Positions 9,014-17,660 of a stretch of DNA of 64,000 nucleotides are shown one piece after another. The DNA lies in contig NZ_JACYXI010000012.1 of the NCBI RefSeq assembly GCF_014842915.1, positions 62,001-126,000 of the forward strand. The letters are read 5' to 3'. Within the stretch, counting starts at the first letter, position 1, and every line of letters starts with the position of its first letter. The notes beneath the pieces were generated by a model. That model worked only from the letters and a program-made list of their open reading frames with translations, was not told the origin of the DNA and did not search any database. Position numbers and translations under genes: made by a program. This stretch comes from Roseibium litorale (GTDB lineage Bacteria; Pseudomonadota; Alphaproteobacteria; Rhizobiales; Stappiaceae).

Positions 9014-10128
9014 GCATGTTTTCCCTTGGTGAAGAAGAAGATGGAAGCCAGGCCGACGAACACCGCTGCGATGCCAAGCGACGGGTAGCCGAAATTCTGG
9101 CCAAGAGCTCCGCCTGCGCTCGGCCCGAGGGCCGCGCCGATCATCAGCATTGCCGGAGTGGCCGCCGCAGCCCGGCCGGTTGGGTCGAGCTTGGTCAGAT
9201 GCCCGAAGGCGAAGGTGTGGGTGAAGATCTGGACTGAGACGAAGACCGCAGCTGAGGGCGCCCAGACAGGGAAGGCGGTTGCTGAGGTGATGATTATAGC
9301 CAGGACGATCTGCAGGAGCGGACCGATCTGGGTCACCAGTGTAGCGGAGATGCGGTTTTGAAGAATGGCTGCGAGAGGCGAGGGCAGCACGAAATTGACG
9401 AACCCCAAGGCAATCAGCACAGCCAGAACATGTTCAGCGGAAAACCCGCGCGACTTGCCGATAACTTCCACGAAGGAAAAGACCATGGCCTGGTTGAAGG
9501 TCATGATGCTGATGGCAAGAATTGTGAACCAGACCGCCCGGCTGAATGGTTGCTTCTTGTGGTCCTGAACGGGCTCTGCATGAGGGAAGAACAGGGCGCA
9601 GGTGACTGCGGCCACAGTCATGACCCCTGCAAAAACGAAGAACAGGCTTTGCCCGCCAAAGGCGATCAGCAATTGCGGGATGGCCGCAAGCAGAATGATC
9701 GCGAAGAGCCCGAGGGCGATCCCGGCCATTGCATAGAGACGGTGCGGGTTCGCGGTATGAGCCATCGTGCCATGCACCATGGACAAAGCGGTTCCGACCG
9801 AGGCGCCCGCAAGCAAATGCAGCCCTGCCAGCGGGGTAAAGACGGTTTGGCCCGCAGCGGCGAAAAAGGCCGCGGCAGCCACAAAAAAACCTCCGGCAGA
9901 GAAGGCTCTGCCGTTCATGCTGTTCAGCCGCGGGGCCGCCACGGTGCTGGCTGCGACGGCTCCCAGCAGGAACAGCGTCACCAAAATGCCAGCCTGTTGG
10001 GGGCTGAAACCATAACGTTCGACCAGGGCACCAACCCAGACGGGCAATGCGATCAGATCAATCATACCCGAAAAGTGGCCCACGACGAGAGCCGCCGCTC
10101 CCGCCACACCAAATCTCCGTCCCGACAT
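9010..10128 (-). CDS. MFS transporter
   Basis: A 372-residue integral membrane protein with about 10-12 hydrophobic segments, Gly/Ala-rich helices and the broken repeat arrangement of major-facilitator permeases. The ATG at 10128 was chosen because GGAGGAACTGGA precedes it directly; an upstream in-frame ATG at 10185 lacks such a site. It ends overlapping the cupin gene. Its location in the middle of the catabolic operon suggests import of the aromatic substrate across the inner membrane, paired with the outer-membrane protein at 3896-4783. Confidence 0.8.
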   Translation of the reverse strand: MSGRRFGVAGAAALVVGHFSGMIDLIALPVWVGALVERYGFSPQQAGILVTLFLLGAVAASTVAAPRLNSMNGRAFSAGGFFVAAAAFFAAAGQTVFTPLAGLHLLAGASVGTALSMVHGTMAHTANPHRLYAMAGIALGLFAIILLAAIPQLLIAFGGQSLFFVFAGVMTVAAVTCALFFPHAEPVQDHKKQPFSRAVWFTILAISIMTFNQAMVFSFVEVIGKSRGFSAEHVLAVLIALGFVNFVLPSPLAAILQNRISATLVTQIGPLLQIVLAIIITSATAFPVWAPSAAVFVSVQIFTHTFAFGHLTKLDPTGRAAAATPAMLMIGAALGPSAGGALGQNFGYPSLGIAAVFVGLASIFFFTKGKHA

Positions 10129-10200
10129 TCCAGTTCCTCCAGCCTGTAAAGAATGCGGTGAGCCGGTGCGCTTTCTCCCAAGCACCGGCTCAACTTAAGA

Positions 10201-11331
10201 TCAGATGGCTTCAGCCAGCGTTCTCATTGATGCTTTCATGATCGAGGCGTGCTCCTCCCGGCTGCCGCCATAAATCTCAATGTCAGCGAGGCGGCCGGAA
10301 TTCTCGACCACCATGCGGCAGCGATCCCAACGCCTGTCCTCGAAGGCTTCGAGCGCAGCTGACAGTTCGCTACCCCTTGCCAGCTCTTCCGCCAGCACCA
10401 TCGCGTCTTCGATGCCAATGCAGGCGCCTGCGGCCAGATGCGGAGTGGTTGCGTGAACCGCATCCCCGATCAGCACAACCCGGCCCTTGAACCATGGCCG
10501 TGGCATAAGCATCTGTTCCAGCGGGCGGTAGATGACCTGATGCTCGCTGGACAGTTCCGCCGCAACCTTCTTGATGATCGGGGAGGGGAATTGCTCCAGC
10601 AGGCTCCGCAGTTTTTCGACAAAATCCTCAGGCGCGACGAAGTCATTTGTGGGCCGGTCTTCCGTCAGGAACAGATAGACCTGATCCTTGCTGACACCGT
10701 TCATGCCGACCTTGAGCTTCCCGCTCATCCACATAGTCACTGTGTCGATGCCTTCCGGCTTCGGCAGCACGGCCCGCCAGACAGACTGGCCAATGAAGCG
10801 GGGCTTGGGCGCCTCGGGGAAGGCGCTGGCTCGGACTGCAGAATAGAGACCGTCTGCGCCGATGACGAGATCATAGCGGCCGGAACTGCCGTCGCTGAAC
10901 GTCACGTCAACCCCGTCCGCATGATCTTCGATCTTGGTGAAGGTCAGCCCGAGGCGGACATTCGCCGCCGATGCGCGTACGGCCTCCGACAGGATCTTTG
11001 CCAGTGCAGGCCGCATGATCCCGCCTCCGCCAGGGATATCGTCACCGGCAACGCGCGGGGTCGGCAGCGTCACAAGCACGGTGTCATCCGGCCCGCGCAT
11101 ATCAACCCCGTCGCTCACGAAACCTTCCTCAAGGAAGCGGTCGAGCAGACCAAGCTGGCGGATGACCCGGAGGGTCGACCCGTGAAGACTGATCCCAGCG
11201 CCATAAGACCGCCAGCCCGGATCGATCTCGACCAGATCCACATTGGCTCCCAGGCGGGAAAGTTGCAGTGCCGCCGTCATTCCGGCGAAACCGCCGCCAA
11301 CAACCAGGATCTTCTTCATACCCGAGTTCAT
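10201..11331 (-). CDS. FAD-dependent aromatic monooxygenase (PHBH family)
   Basis: A 376-residue class A flavoprotein monooxygenase. It has the Rossmann motif VVGGGFAGMTAALQLSRLG at the N-terminus, the DG-type motif in VIGADGLYSAVR, and the second FAD motif GDAVHATTPHLAAGACIGIEDA. These enzymes hydroxylate phenols or heterocycles using NAD(P)H. It starts within the end of the Rieske gene (4-bp overlap); an alternative start at MKKILV lies 12 bases on. It is one of two such enzymes in the operon, suggesting two successive hydroxylations. Confidence 0.88.
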   Translation of the reverse strand: MNSGMKKILVVGGGFAGMTAALQLSRLGANVDLVEIDPGWRSYGAGISLHGSTLRVIRQLGLLDRFLEEGFVSDGVDMRGPDDTVLVTLPTPRVAGDDIPGGGGIMRPALAKILSEAVRASAANVRLGLTFTKIEDHADGVDVTFSDGSSGRYDLVIGADGLYSAVRASAFPEAPKPRFIGQSVWRAVLPKPEGIDTVTMWMSGKLKVGMNGVSKDQVYLFLTEDRPTNDFVAPEDFVEKLRSLLEQFPSPIIKKVAAELSSEHQVIYRPLEQMLMPRPWFKGRVVLIGDAVHATTPHLAAGACIGIEDAMVLAEELARGSELSAALEAFEDRRWDRCRMVVENSGRLADIEIYGGSREEHASIMKASMRTLAEAI

Positions 11332-11717
11332 GCTAGTCCTCCCTTGCGTGGTGCCGCGATATACACATCGCCCTCTTCGTCCACCGCAATTTCAATTCGT
11401 TTCAAATTCTGCCCGAGGCACGGCCCCAGAACGCATTTGCCCGTATCCATCTGGAACAGGGCGTTGTGGGAATGGCAGGTGAGATGGGTCCGATCGCCAT
11501 TCAGATAGGCATCTGTCTTCCAGGCCATCGGTGTCCCGGTGGAGTAATGCGGACAGGCGTCGAGCCAGGCATGCAGAGCTCCGTTGTGCCGGACAACGAT
11601 CACCTTGCGCTTCGAGTCATCGAATGGCCCGAAGCCCCGAGCTTCGCCCTCACCGATATCGAGTGCCCGGCAGATCCATGTGCCGGCTTCCCCCCCTGCA
11701 GTCCCCCTCTCAGACAT
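11328..11717 (-). CDS. Small Rieske [2Fe-2S] protein
   Basis: A 129-residue Rieske-type protein with Cys55-Pro-His57 and Cys81-His-Ser-His84, the complete ligand set for a Rieske cluster. It is too short to be an oxygenase alpha subunit and resembles a soluble Rieske ferredoxin. It is sandwiched between two flavin monooxygenase genes and overlaps both. Class A monooxygenases normally need no ferredoxin, so its partner is not obvious; it may serve another enzyme of the pathway or couple to the second flavoprotein. Confidence 0.85.
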   Translation of the reverse strand: MSERGTAGGEAGTWICRALDIGEGEARGFGPFDDSKRKVIVVRHNGALHAWLDACPHYSTGTPMAWKTDAYLNGDRTHLTCHSHNALFQMDTGKCVLGPCLGQNLKRIEIAVDEEGDVYIAAPRKGGLA

Positions 11718-12933
11718 GCAGTTCCCTCAACGCAAGCGACATGCGCTCTGCATCCGCCAGATAGTCTTTCTCCACCATGGACTGGAGGATCCTGGTCCGG
11801 TCGAAGACCTGGTCGCGCAGCCAGGCGAGCGGTTTCGGCATGCGATGGAAGATGTTCCCGAGCTTTCGGGCAAACTCGACCTGGTGATTGCAATAGGCGA
11901 CCCGCTCTGCCTCGAACGCGGCAAACGCGCTCTCTACGGAGGCGCGGTCCGAGAGATCCGTCTGTCCCAGGGCCCGGGCCAGAAAATAACCATCTTCTAT
12001 GGCCATGCCCATACCATAGGCCGCATAGGGGGAGACCGGATGCACGGCATCGCCGAGGCAAATGACACGTCCGCTGGACCATGTGGAAAGGGACGGGCGG
12101 TTATAGACTTCCCATCGGAACATCTGCCGCGAGAAGTCGGTCCGATCAGCGAAAAGATTCATGGGATAGGAGAAGGGCGCCAGAAGCTGGCGGACATGTT
12201 GCTCCGGGTTGGCGGGGGAAGGTGTGTCAGCCGAGGACTTCTCGACAATCCACCACTCAAAACCGGGTTTGCCCTCGTGTTTCATCGGGAAGTAACTTGC
12301 CTGAACATCGCGGCCGTGATGCAGCGCGCCAATGTCCTTTGGCAATTCTTCGATGTCCTCACACCATGCAAGCCAGACCCGTAATCCGACATGGAACAGG
12401 TTCAGCGGCCCGAGTGCCTGTTCAGACACCCGTGAACGAATGCCGTCGGCCCCGATCAGCAGATCGGTTGCGATCTCCTCGCCATTGTCGAACTTGACGA
12501 TGATCTCGTTACCGCGCTCCTCGTAAGAGCTGAAGCGGTGCCCCGGTGTAACCACCTCTGGATCCAGCACATTCAGCGCTTCCAGCATCTTTCCATAGGC
12601 TGAAGATCGCAGGATGCCGTAATGCCATCCCTCAATCCCCATCGCCCTTTCAACATTGCGGTTGAACGGGAGATCGACCCGGACCTCGCCCTTCGGATTG
12701 CGGAACTGAACGCGCGTCTTGAGCCCGAAGTTGTTGACGACATCGATCCCATAGTTCCTGAGCACTGCCAACACAGGCACCGACAGGAGAACCGCACCAC
12801 CTAAGGCCTTTGGCTCCGCATTCTGCTCAAAGAGCTTCACATCGTAGCCCGCCTTGCGAAGCGCTATAGCTGCCGATACTCCTCCCGGACCCGCTCCGAC
12901 GATTGCAATTCGCTTGCCGGTACGCTGCTCCAT
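11710..12933 (-). CDS. FAD-dependent monooxygenase
   Basis: A 407-residue flavoprotein hydroxylase with IAIVGAGPGGVSAAIALRKAG, the LIGADGIRSRV motif and GDAVHPVSPYAAYGMGMAIEDG. The start at 12933 is backed by GGGAGG seven bases upstream and by the FAD-binding strand beginning just after it. It shares fold and motifs with the monooxygenase at 10201-11331 but the two are clearly diverged. It overlaps the Rieske gene by 8 bp. It likely performs one of the ring hydroxylations ahead of ring cleavage. Confidence 0.88.
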   Translation of the reverse strand: MEQRTGKRIAIVGAGPGGVSAAIALRKAGYDVKLFEQNAEPKALGGAVLLSVPVLAVLRNYGIDVVNNFGLKTRVQFRNPKGEVRVDLPFNRNVERAMGIEGWHYGILRSSAYGKMLEALNVLDPEVVTPGHRFSSYEERGNEIIVKFDNGEEIATDLLIGADGIRSRVSEQALGPLNLFHVGLRVWLAWCEDIEELPKDIGALHHGRDVQASYFPMKHEGKPGFEWWIVEKSSADTPSPANPEQHVRQLLAPFSYPMNLFADRTDFSRQMFRWEVYNRPSLSTWSSGRVICLGDAVHPVSPYAAYGMGMAIEDGYFLARALGQTDLSDRASVESAFAAFEAERVAYCNHQVEFARKLGNIFHRMPKPLAWLRDQVFDRTRILQSMVEKDYLADAERMSLALRELHV

Positions 12934-12986
12934 TCCATCCTCCCGATGCGTTGTTTTATGCTTGTCCACTCTCCTCGGCGTGGACG

Positions 12987-13934
12987 TCATTTCTTTCCTT
13001 CGGGTGGAGGCCCCCCGGCAGGTGACCACTTCTCGCGCATCTCGAACAGGAATATCTGGGAGCTTTCGGCATTCAGAGGCGTTTCACGCGCGACCCAGGT
13101 GTCGTCGTGCTTGTCCATGTCTGCGTCATATTCGAAGTGGCAACCGAGCGGACTGTTGAAGTACCAGAACCAGTTCGAGCCGAACTTGTGACGGCCCGGC
13201 CCCCAAAAGCTCTGGTAGCCTTTTTTCACAAAGCGGGTTCCTGCCACCATCAATTCGGTCGGGCCGCCCATGTGGAAGGCCAGATGCTCGCACCCTTTCA
13301 TGTAGTCCGGTGTGCGGATGAAGAAGAGCGTGTGATGATCGTCATTGGCCTTCGGGCGCAGGAAGGGGCCGGCACCGGTCAGGGTGTCGGTGATCACAAA
13401 TCCAAGACGGCCGCAGTAAAAGCTCGTTGCCACTTCAATGTCAGGAACGAAAAGCACGACGTGGCTCAAGGTGCGCGGCAATGCCGGCATCTCTTCCCAG
13501 ACACCGATTTCGTTCGGCTTGCGCTGAGCCGGAGCCCCCGGAGCATTGATCTTTTCGGCCGGCATCACCAGTTCGCGGCGCTTTGTGACCTGGAAGCGCA
13601 GTTCGAAACCGTGATCGTCCTTCAGCTCGATGGAGCCGTCGGCAAGCCGTGTGACCCGCCGGTCCTTGGACAGCTCAGCCTCAATGGCATCAAGATCCTC
13701 CGCGGCTTTTACACCATAGACCTGCTGCCGCAGCATGTTTGATGTCGGCAGCGCCGGCGGAAGCGAAGGATCATTCTTGTGGCGGATGATAAGCCCGGTT
13801 CCGTCCAGAGCTTCAAAGAGGCCGCCTTCGCTGGTCACATCAACCGGCTTGAGGCCAAACGCTGTCAAATATTCCGTGCTGGCGGCGACATCGTCCACTC
13901 CAAACACCAGATAGTCAGGGCCGATAATATTCAT
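12987..13934 (-). CDS. VOC-family extradiol dioxygenase-like protein
   Basis: A 315-residue two-module vicinal-oxygen-chelate protein. The N-terminal module starts PDYLVFGVDDVAASTEYLTAFGL; the C-terminal module carries LSHVVLFVPDIEVATSFYCGRLGF, CEHLAFHMGG and the ligand region NSPLGCHFEYDADMD, as in catechol 2,3-dioxygenase-like enzymes. Candidate metal ligands are the His in LSHV, the His of HLAFH and the Glu in HFEYD. Its place beside two ring hydroxylases and a C-C hydrolase fits extradiol (meta) ring cleavage. The substrate is unidentified. Confidence 0.8.
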   Translation of the reverse strand: MNIIGPDYLVFGVDDVAASTEYLTAFGLKPVDVTSEGGLFEALDGTGLIIRHKNDPSLPPALPTSNMLRQQVYGVKAAEDLDAIEAELSKDRRVTRLADGSIELKDDHGFELRFQVTKRRELVMPAEKINAPGAPAQRKPNEIGVWEEMPALPRTLSHVVLFVPDIEVATSFYCGRLGFVITDTLTGAGPFLRPKANDDHHTLFFIRTPDYMKGCEHLAFHMGGPTELMVAGTRFVKKGYQSFWGPGRHKFGSNWFWYFNSPLGCHFEYDADMDKHDDTWVARETPLNAESSQIFLFEMREKWSPAGGPPPEGKK

Positions 13935-13964
13935 GGATAAATCCTTTCGCGAACCGGCTTCGGT

Positions 13965-14633
13965 TCATCCTGCATGGAGGACGTATTCGCGTGCGATGGT
14001 GATCGTGAAGGTCTGCGTATCCGCAGGCAGCTGGGACAGCACCGCGTCACGGCAGGTTTGAGCAAAGGCCAGAGCTTCGGTCTCGCCGCGGAACCAGAAC
14101 TGGTCGACCGCCTGAACGGGGGAGGGAACAGCTGGTGTGCTGCGTGTATGGCCAAGCGGCTGCTCTCCGGCGGAGCCGGTGAGCCCGGTCAGAACGGCAG
14201 GAGCGGGCACATCGCCATGCCAGACAAGGAATACCTTCACACGGTCTTGGCCAGCAGTGGCGGGAGCGTGGACAACCTCTTCCGTGAACGGCACACCCAC
14301 GACAGTCGGATCGTCGACCATCTGCGGTTCGTCCGGCTGCAGATGCTCGAAATAGAAGGCAGTCTCCCGCGAAGACTTGAGAGCAGCGAGGTCCGGGAAC
14401 CAGACTTCGGTGACGAAGTCGAGGCCTGCGGCGAAGGCTGCGGGATGGCCGGGCTGGCCCCAGTAGACACCATCGAAGGCATGGTTCTGGACATAGCGGC
14501 GGGGCGCGTGCTCCGGATCTTCCGCGATGTATTTCAGCACCAGCTGCCCGTGAACATCCTTCATGTGGGCGCGGTGCTCTGACAGGGTCTGGCCAAGCCG
14601 CCTGCGGCCGAAGACCATAAGTTTGATTGTCAT
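13965..14633 (-). CDS. EthD-domain protein (two ferredoxin-like halves)
   Basis: A 222-residue protein opening with IKLMVFGRRRLGQTLSEHRAHMKDVHG, a typical EthD-type dimeric alpha/beta barrel start. A second, weaker barrel half lies after residue 115 (VKVFLVWHGDV onward). Such proteins often accompany aromatic or polyketide-like oxidation and may act as small cyclases or decarboxylases. It overlaps the alpha/beta hydrolase stop by 4 bp. The function is unproven; the family call is from the N-terminal module. Confidence 0.7.
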   Translation of the reverse strand: MTIKLMVFGRRRLGQTLSEHRAHMKDVHGQLVLKYIAEDPEHAPRRYVQNHAFDGVYWGQPGHPAAFAAGLDFVTEVWFPDLAALKSSRETAFYFEHLQPDEPQMVDDPTVVGVPFTEEVVHAPATAGQDRVKVFLVWHGDVPAPAVLTGLTGSAGEQPLGHTRSTPAVPSPVQAVDQFWFRGETEALAFAQTCRDAVLSQLPADTQTFTITIAREYVLHAG

Positions 14634-15802
14634 GTCCGGTCTCCGTGTGCCGTATGTCCGCCCAGAACTTCTGCAACCCAGTCAGCTATGTAGGCTCCGG
14701 CGTTTGCCGAATTATCGAAGCTGGAGTGCTGAACGCCACCGGTGCGCTCGTCGAAGATCTTCAGCTCACGGTTGGGGCTGTTCACGAGCTGGTCATAAGT
14801 CGCATGTGCCCACTGCAGCGGAATCTGACTGTCCTTTTCGCCATGGGTGACGAGGAACGGAACCCGGATGCGGTCTAGGATGCCGTGGAGATGCACCTTT
14901 TCGGCTGTCTCCATGAACTCGTCCATGTCCTTGGCTCCCCAGACCCACATGACGTGGCTCCAGTAATGAGGGACCGGAAAATTACCTTCGCGGGCAAGGC
15001 GCTTCTTTTGAACATCGCGCCAGTCATGATTGGCGCCCCAGACAACGCCGCAGGCGAAACGCGGTTCGAAGGCAATGGCCCGCGGGCAGTAGTAGCCGCC
15101 TAGGGAAACACCTTCCATGCCGATGCGCTTCGGATCGATGTGCGGCTGTGTCTCCAGCCAATCGACGACGCGGCTTGCCCAGTGCTCGCTGTCATAGCGT
15201 GCAGTCAGATTCTGCAGGCGCAGCGCTTCCCCTGTGCCTGGCTGATCCACAATCAGCGATGCGATGCCGCGCTCCGCCAGCCAGCCGGGAAGGCCGACCA
15301 GAAATTTCATTTCCTTGGTGCTGTCGAGCCCATTGACTTGAACAAGCAAAGGCGCCGGCCCCTCGACACCCTTTGCCGGTACATAAAGAGCAGAAAGATG
15401 GGTTCCCTCGTACGGGATTTCGACACGGCTGCAGGACGAGCCGGACAGGTTCAAACCCAACTCGAAGGCGCCAAGAAAGCGCTGATACAGAGCAGCGCGG
15501 CCTTCCGAGCCATGGGCGAGCAGACGCTCTGCGGTCAGCATGTAATTTGAGGCCCGAAGCAGCTTGTCCCCGGCGGAGATGAGCCTGCCCCGCGCCTGGT
15601 CCTCTTCCGCGAGAGAGACCAGCTTGTCTGCCATCTTGATCCAGGTTTCCCGGAAAGCCTGCGTGCCGGCGGCATCGGGGGCCTTGGCCGCTTCCTGCAG
15701 CGGCGCGCACATTTCCTCGATTTCTCCCATGCGGGCACCCATCTCGATCGACAGATTCACCGAGAGGTTCCAGACATAGTTGGTGGGAAAGTACTTGAAC
15801 AT
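14630..15802 (-). CDS. Alpha/beta hydrolase, dihydroxypseudooxynicotine-hydrolase-like
   Basis: A 390-residue alpha/beta hydrolase with a long helical N-terminal cap and the nucleophile elbow GVSLGG, an Asp in THGEKDSQIP and a catalytic His in VQHSSFDN. The architecture (helical N-domain before the hydrolase core) matches the family that contains 2,6-dihydroxypseudooxynicotine hydrolase, which cleaves C-C bonds. The start at 15802 has AGGAG seven bases upstream and begins MFKYFPTNYVWN. It is the first gene of the leftward operon, directly facing the LysR regulator. Confidence 0.82.
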   Translation of the reverse strand: MFKYFPTNYVWNLSVNLSIEMGARMGEIEEMCAPLQEAAKAPDAAGTQAFRETWIKMADKLVSLAEEDQARGRLISAGDKLLRASNYMLTAERLLAHGSEGRAALYQRFLGAFELGLNLSGSSCSRVEIPYEGTHLSALYVPAKGVEGPAPLLVQVNGLDSTKEMKFLVGLPGWLAERGIASLIVDQPGTGEALRLQNLTARYDSEHWASRVVDWLETQPHIDPKRIGMEGVSLGGYYCPRAIAFEPRFACGVVWGANHDWRDVQKKRLAREGNFPVPHYWSHVMWVWGAKDMDEFMETAEKVHLHGILDRIRVPFLVTHGEKDSQIPLQWAHATYDQLVNSPNRELKIFDERTGGVQHSSFDNSANAGAYIADWVAEVLGGHTAHGDRT

Positions 15803-15928
15803 TTGGTCTCCTCGTATCTGCCTTCTGACCGGGCATCCGCATACGGGAGATCTATTCCGCTTTGCATTTTTGCAAATCACGCCAAGCAGCGCCCCTCCCT
15901 TGGTTCACACTTAGCGGCAAATGACGTG

Positions 15929-15969
15929 TTTACAAAATTGCTTTAATCAATAATAAGAATTTACAAAAT
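15929..15969. promoter_or_regulatory. Candidate LysR operator in the divergent intergenic region
   Basis: The 10-mer TTTACAAAAT occurs twice, at 15929-15938 and 15960-15969, exactly 31 bp apart (three helical turns). Between them ATTG-N7-CAAT (15937-15951) forms a dyad of the T-N11-A type recognised by LysR proteins. The region is much more AT-rich than its flanks and lies between the start of the hydrolase operon and the start of the LysR gene, so it probably controls both. Confidence 0.55.
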
Positions 15970-15988
15970 AAATATATGGGAGGGTCAT

Positions 15989-16915
15989 ATGCGTTTCAAA
16001 AACTTGGATCTGAATTTGCTGGTCGCGCTCGACACCTTGATCAGGGTCCGTAATGTCAGCCGTGCCGCCGAAGAGGTGTTCATCACCCAATCAGCGATGA
16101 GCAATGCTCTCGGGCGCCTGCGAAGCTACTTTGACGACCCCCTGCTCATCCAGGTCGGGCGCTCGATGGAACTGTCACCTTTGGCGGCGTCTCTCGAGCA
16201 GCCACTGCGTGACATAATCGTGAGGATCGAAGCGGCGGTGGTATCCACCCCCTCTTTCATCCCGGAAGAAACCAGCCGGAGCATCAATTTTGTTGTTTCA
16301 GAGTATACTCTGAATACGCTCATGCCGGCGTTTCTTCAGAAGACAGCCCTGTTAGCGCCTGGTCTGAAAATAAACTTCAAGCCACAACAAAATTATCCTC
16401 ACGTTCTTCTGGAGCAGGGAGAGGCGGACCTTCTTATCGCACCTTCGGTTTTCTGCTCAGCAAGCCATCCCACCCAGGTGCTGTTTCAGGACCCTCTTTG
16501 CTGTGTCGTCAGCGCAGAGACCGAACTCGAGAACGGAAAGCTGACTGAGGCAACGTTCCTGTCTTCTGGCCACGTTACGATGCAGCCGCCCAACGGTGGC
16601 GAAAGCTACGCCACGCGGGTCTGTGACCAGCTTGGGATAAAAATCAGGGTTGATGTAACGACCTACTCCTTTGTCTCACTGCCCCTGCTGGTCCGCGGGA
16701 CAGACCGCATCGCCATCGTGCAGAAGAGCCTGGCATCCCAAATGGTTGCCCTTGGCGGCATAAAAATAGCGGAGCCGCCGGTCGCTCTGCCCCCGTTGGA
16801 ACAATCAATTCAATGGCACAGCTACCGCTCCCGCGATCCCGCAATTCTCTGGATTCGTGAACAGATTAATGAAGCGGCCGGTATCTTGCGGCACAATCCG
16901 GAGATGCGTTTGTGA
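15989..16915 (+). CDS. LysR-family regulator, NodD-like
   Basis: A 308-residue LTTR. The opening MRFKNLDLNLLVALDTLI is strikingly like the N-terminus of rhizobial NodD (MRFKGLDLNLLVALD), followed by the winged-helix VSRAAEEVFITQSAMSNALGRLRSYF. The remainder is an effector-binding domain. The start is backed by GGGAGGG a few bases upstream. It is divergent from the aromatic operon, which it most likely activates in response to the substrate or an intermediate. No nod genes occur here, so the NodD likeness reflects the LTTR subfamily, many of which sense aromatic or flavonoid-like compounds. Confidence 0.88.
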   Translation: MRFKNLDLNLLVALDTLIRVRNVSRAAEEVFITQSAMSNALGRLRSYFDDPLLIQVGRSMELSPLAASLEQPLRDIIVRIEAAVVSTPSFIPEETSRSINFVVSEYTLNTLMPAFLQKTALLAPGLKINFKPQQNYPHVLLEQGEADLLIAPSVFCSASHPTQVLFQDPLCCVVSAETELENGKLTEATFLSSGHVTMQPPNGGESYATRVCDQLGIKIRVDVTTYSFVSLPLLVRGTDRIAIVQKSLASQMVALGGIKIAEPPVALPPLEQSIQWHSYRSRDPAILWIREQINEAAGILRHNPEMRL

Positions 16916-17039
16916 AACCCGGTCAGCGGGCCCTTGCCGGTTTGGTCCTGCTGCGGAGCGCAGCCCGTGTGTTTGCCGTGAGGCGGTTTGAAGAGGTCCC
17001 GGGAAACTGGACGGGTTGCTGAAGCGGAGCCGGTCAGCA

Positions 17040-17280
17040 TTCCACGGCATGTCTGCCGGGATCAGCGCGGCTGCGCGGGAGCTGATGAAGGCCATCGACC
17101 GTGTCTTCACCAGACATCTGTTTCTCGGAAGCCGGTAAATCGCGGCCTATCTGCGCCGGGATGGTCTTCTGGCCGGCCGCCATCAGAGTCGCGGTCTGAT
17201 GGCGAGTATGGGACGGGATGATCTTCTGTAACGGCGAACGGTCTCATTCAGCCCTCGATCACGAACTTCAGGCTTTCTTC
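17040..17280 (+). pseudogene. IS3-family transposase (OrfB) remnant with internal deletion
   Basis: In one frame the region reads ELMKAIDRVFTRHLFLGSR, a stop at 17136, then IAAYLRRDGLLAGRHQSRG and LMASMG, which is the N-terminal part of IS3-type OrfB (normally LMRRIDELHLEYPFYGSR..L..GH.V.R..V..LM..MG). Immediately after, in another frame, FCNGERSHSAL matches the extreme C-terminus (normally YNGERPHSALGYRTP). The whole DDE core between these parts is missing. It is a relic, sitting exactly at the left edge of the nif island. No inverted repeats were identified. Confidence 0.62.
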
Positions 17281-17456
17281 AATATAGAGAGGCGGCACAC
17301 TCCTCAAGTGGCCTGCGCACATACCGGTTGTGGCGCTTGGCTGACCAAGTATTTATCCTTGAAGTCATTCGTACAAAGGATAGATCCGCAGGCGTCACGA
17401 CAGACAGCCGTATTTGTTTTGACCTGTGTCCGGAATCCTTCAATTCATGCAGAAAG

Positions 17457-17472
17457 TGTAGGATCTTCCACA
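17457..17472 (+). promoter_or_regulatory. NifA upstream activator sequence for fixR-nifA
   Basis: TGTAGGATCTTCCACA is an exact TGT-N10-ACA match, 51 bp upstream of the -24 element of the fixR promoter. It implies positive autoregulation of the fixR-nifA unit by NifA. Confidence 0.65.
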
Positions 17473-17523
17473 CAACTGGACACGCTTACCGCCAAAAATA
17501 TTCAGGAATATGGGCGTGACATC

Positions 17524-17538
17524 TGGCATGCCGTTTGC
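17524..17538 (+). promoter_or_regulatory. Sigma54 promoter of fixR-nifA
   Basis: TGGCATG-CCGT-TTGC has the invariant GG and GC dinucleotides 10 bases apart and only one deviation from the TGGCACG-N4-TTGC consensus. It lies 122 bp upstream of the chosen fixR start. The fixR-nifA operon of Bradyrhizobium is likewise read from a -24/-12 promoter. Confidence 0.75.
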
Positions 17539-17660
17539 TGCCTTCCTTCTTGAAAAGACCCGATCTGTTTCTTTCGCAAGCGGTCATGCCCTTTGGGCAA
17601 AGGTACCTGTATTGCAGGACAGGAATAGGGTCTTCGAATATTGGACCGACTGGGAACAGC

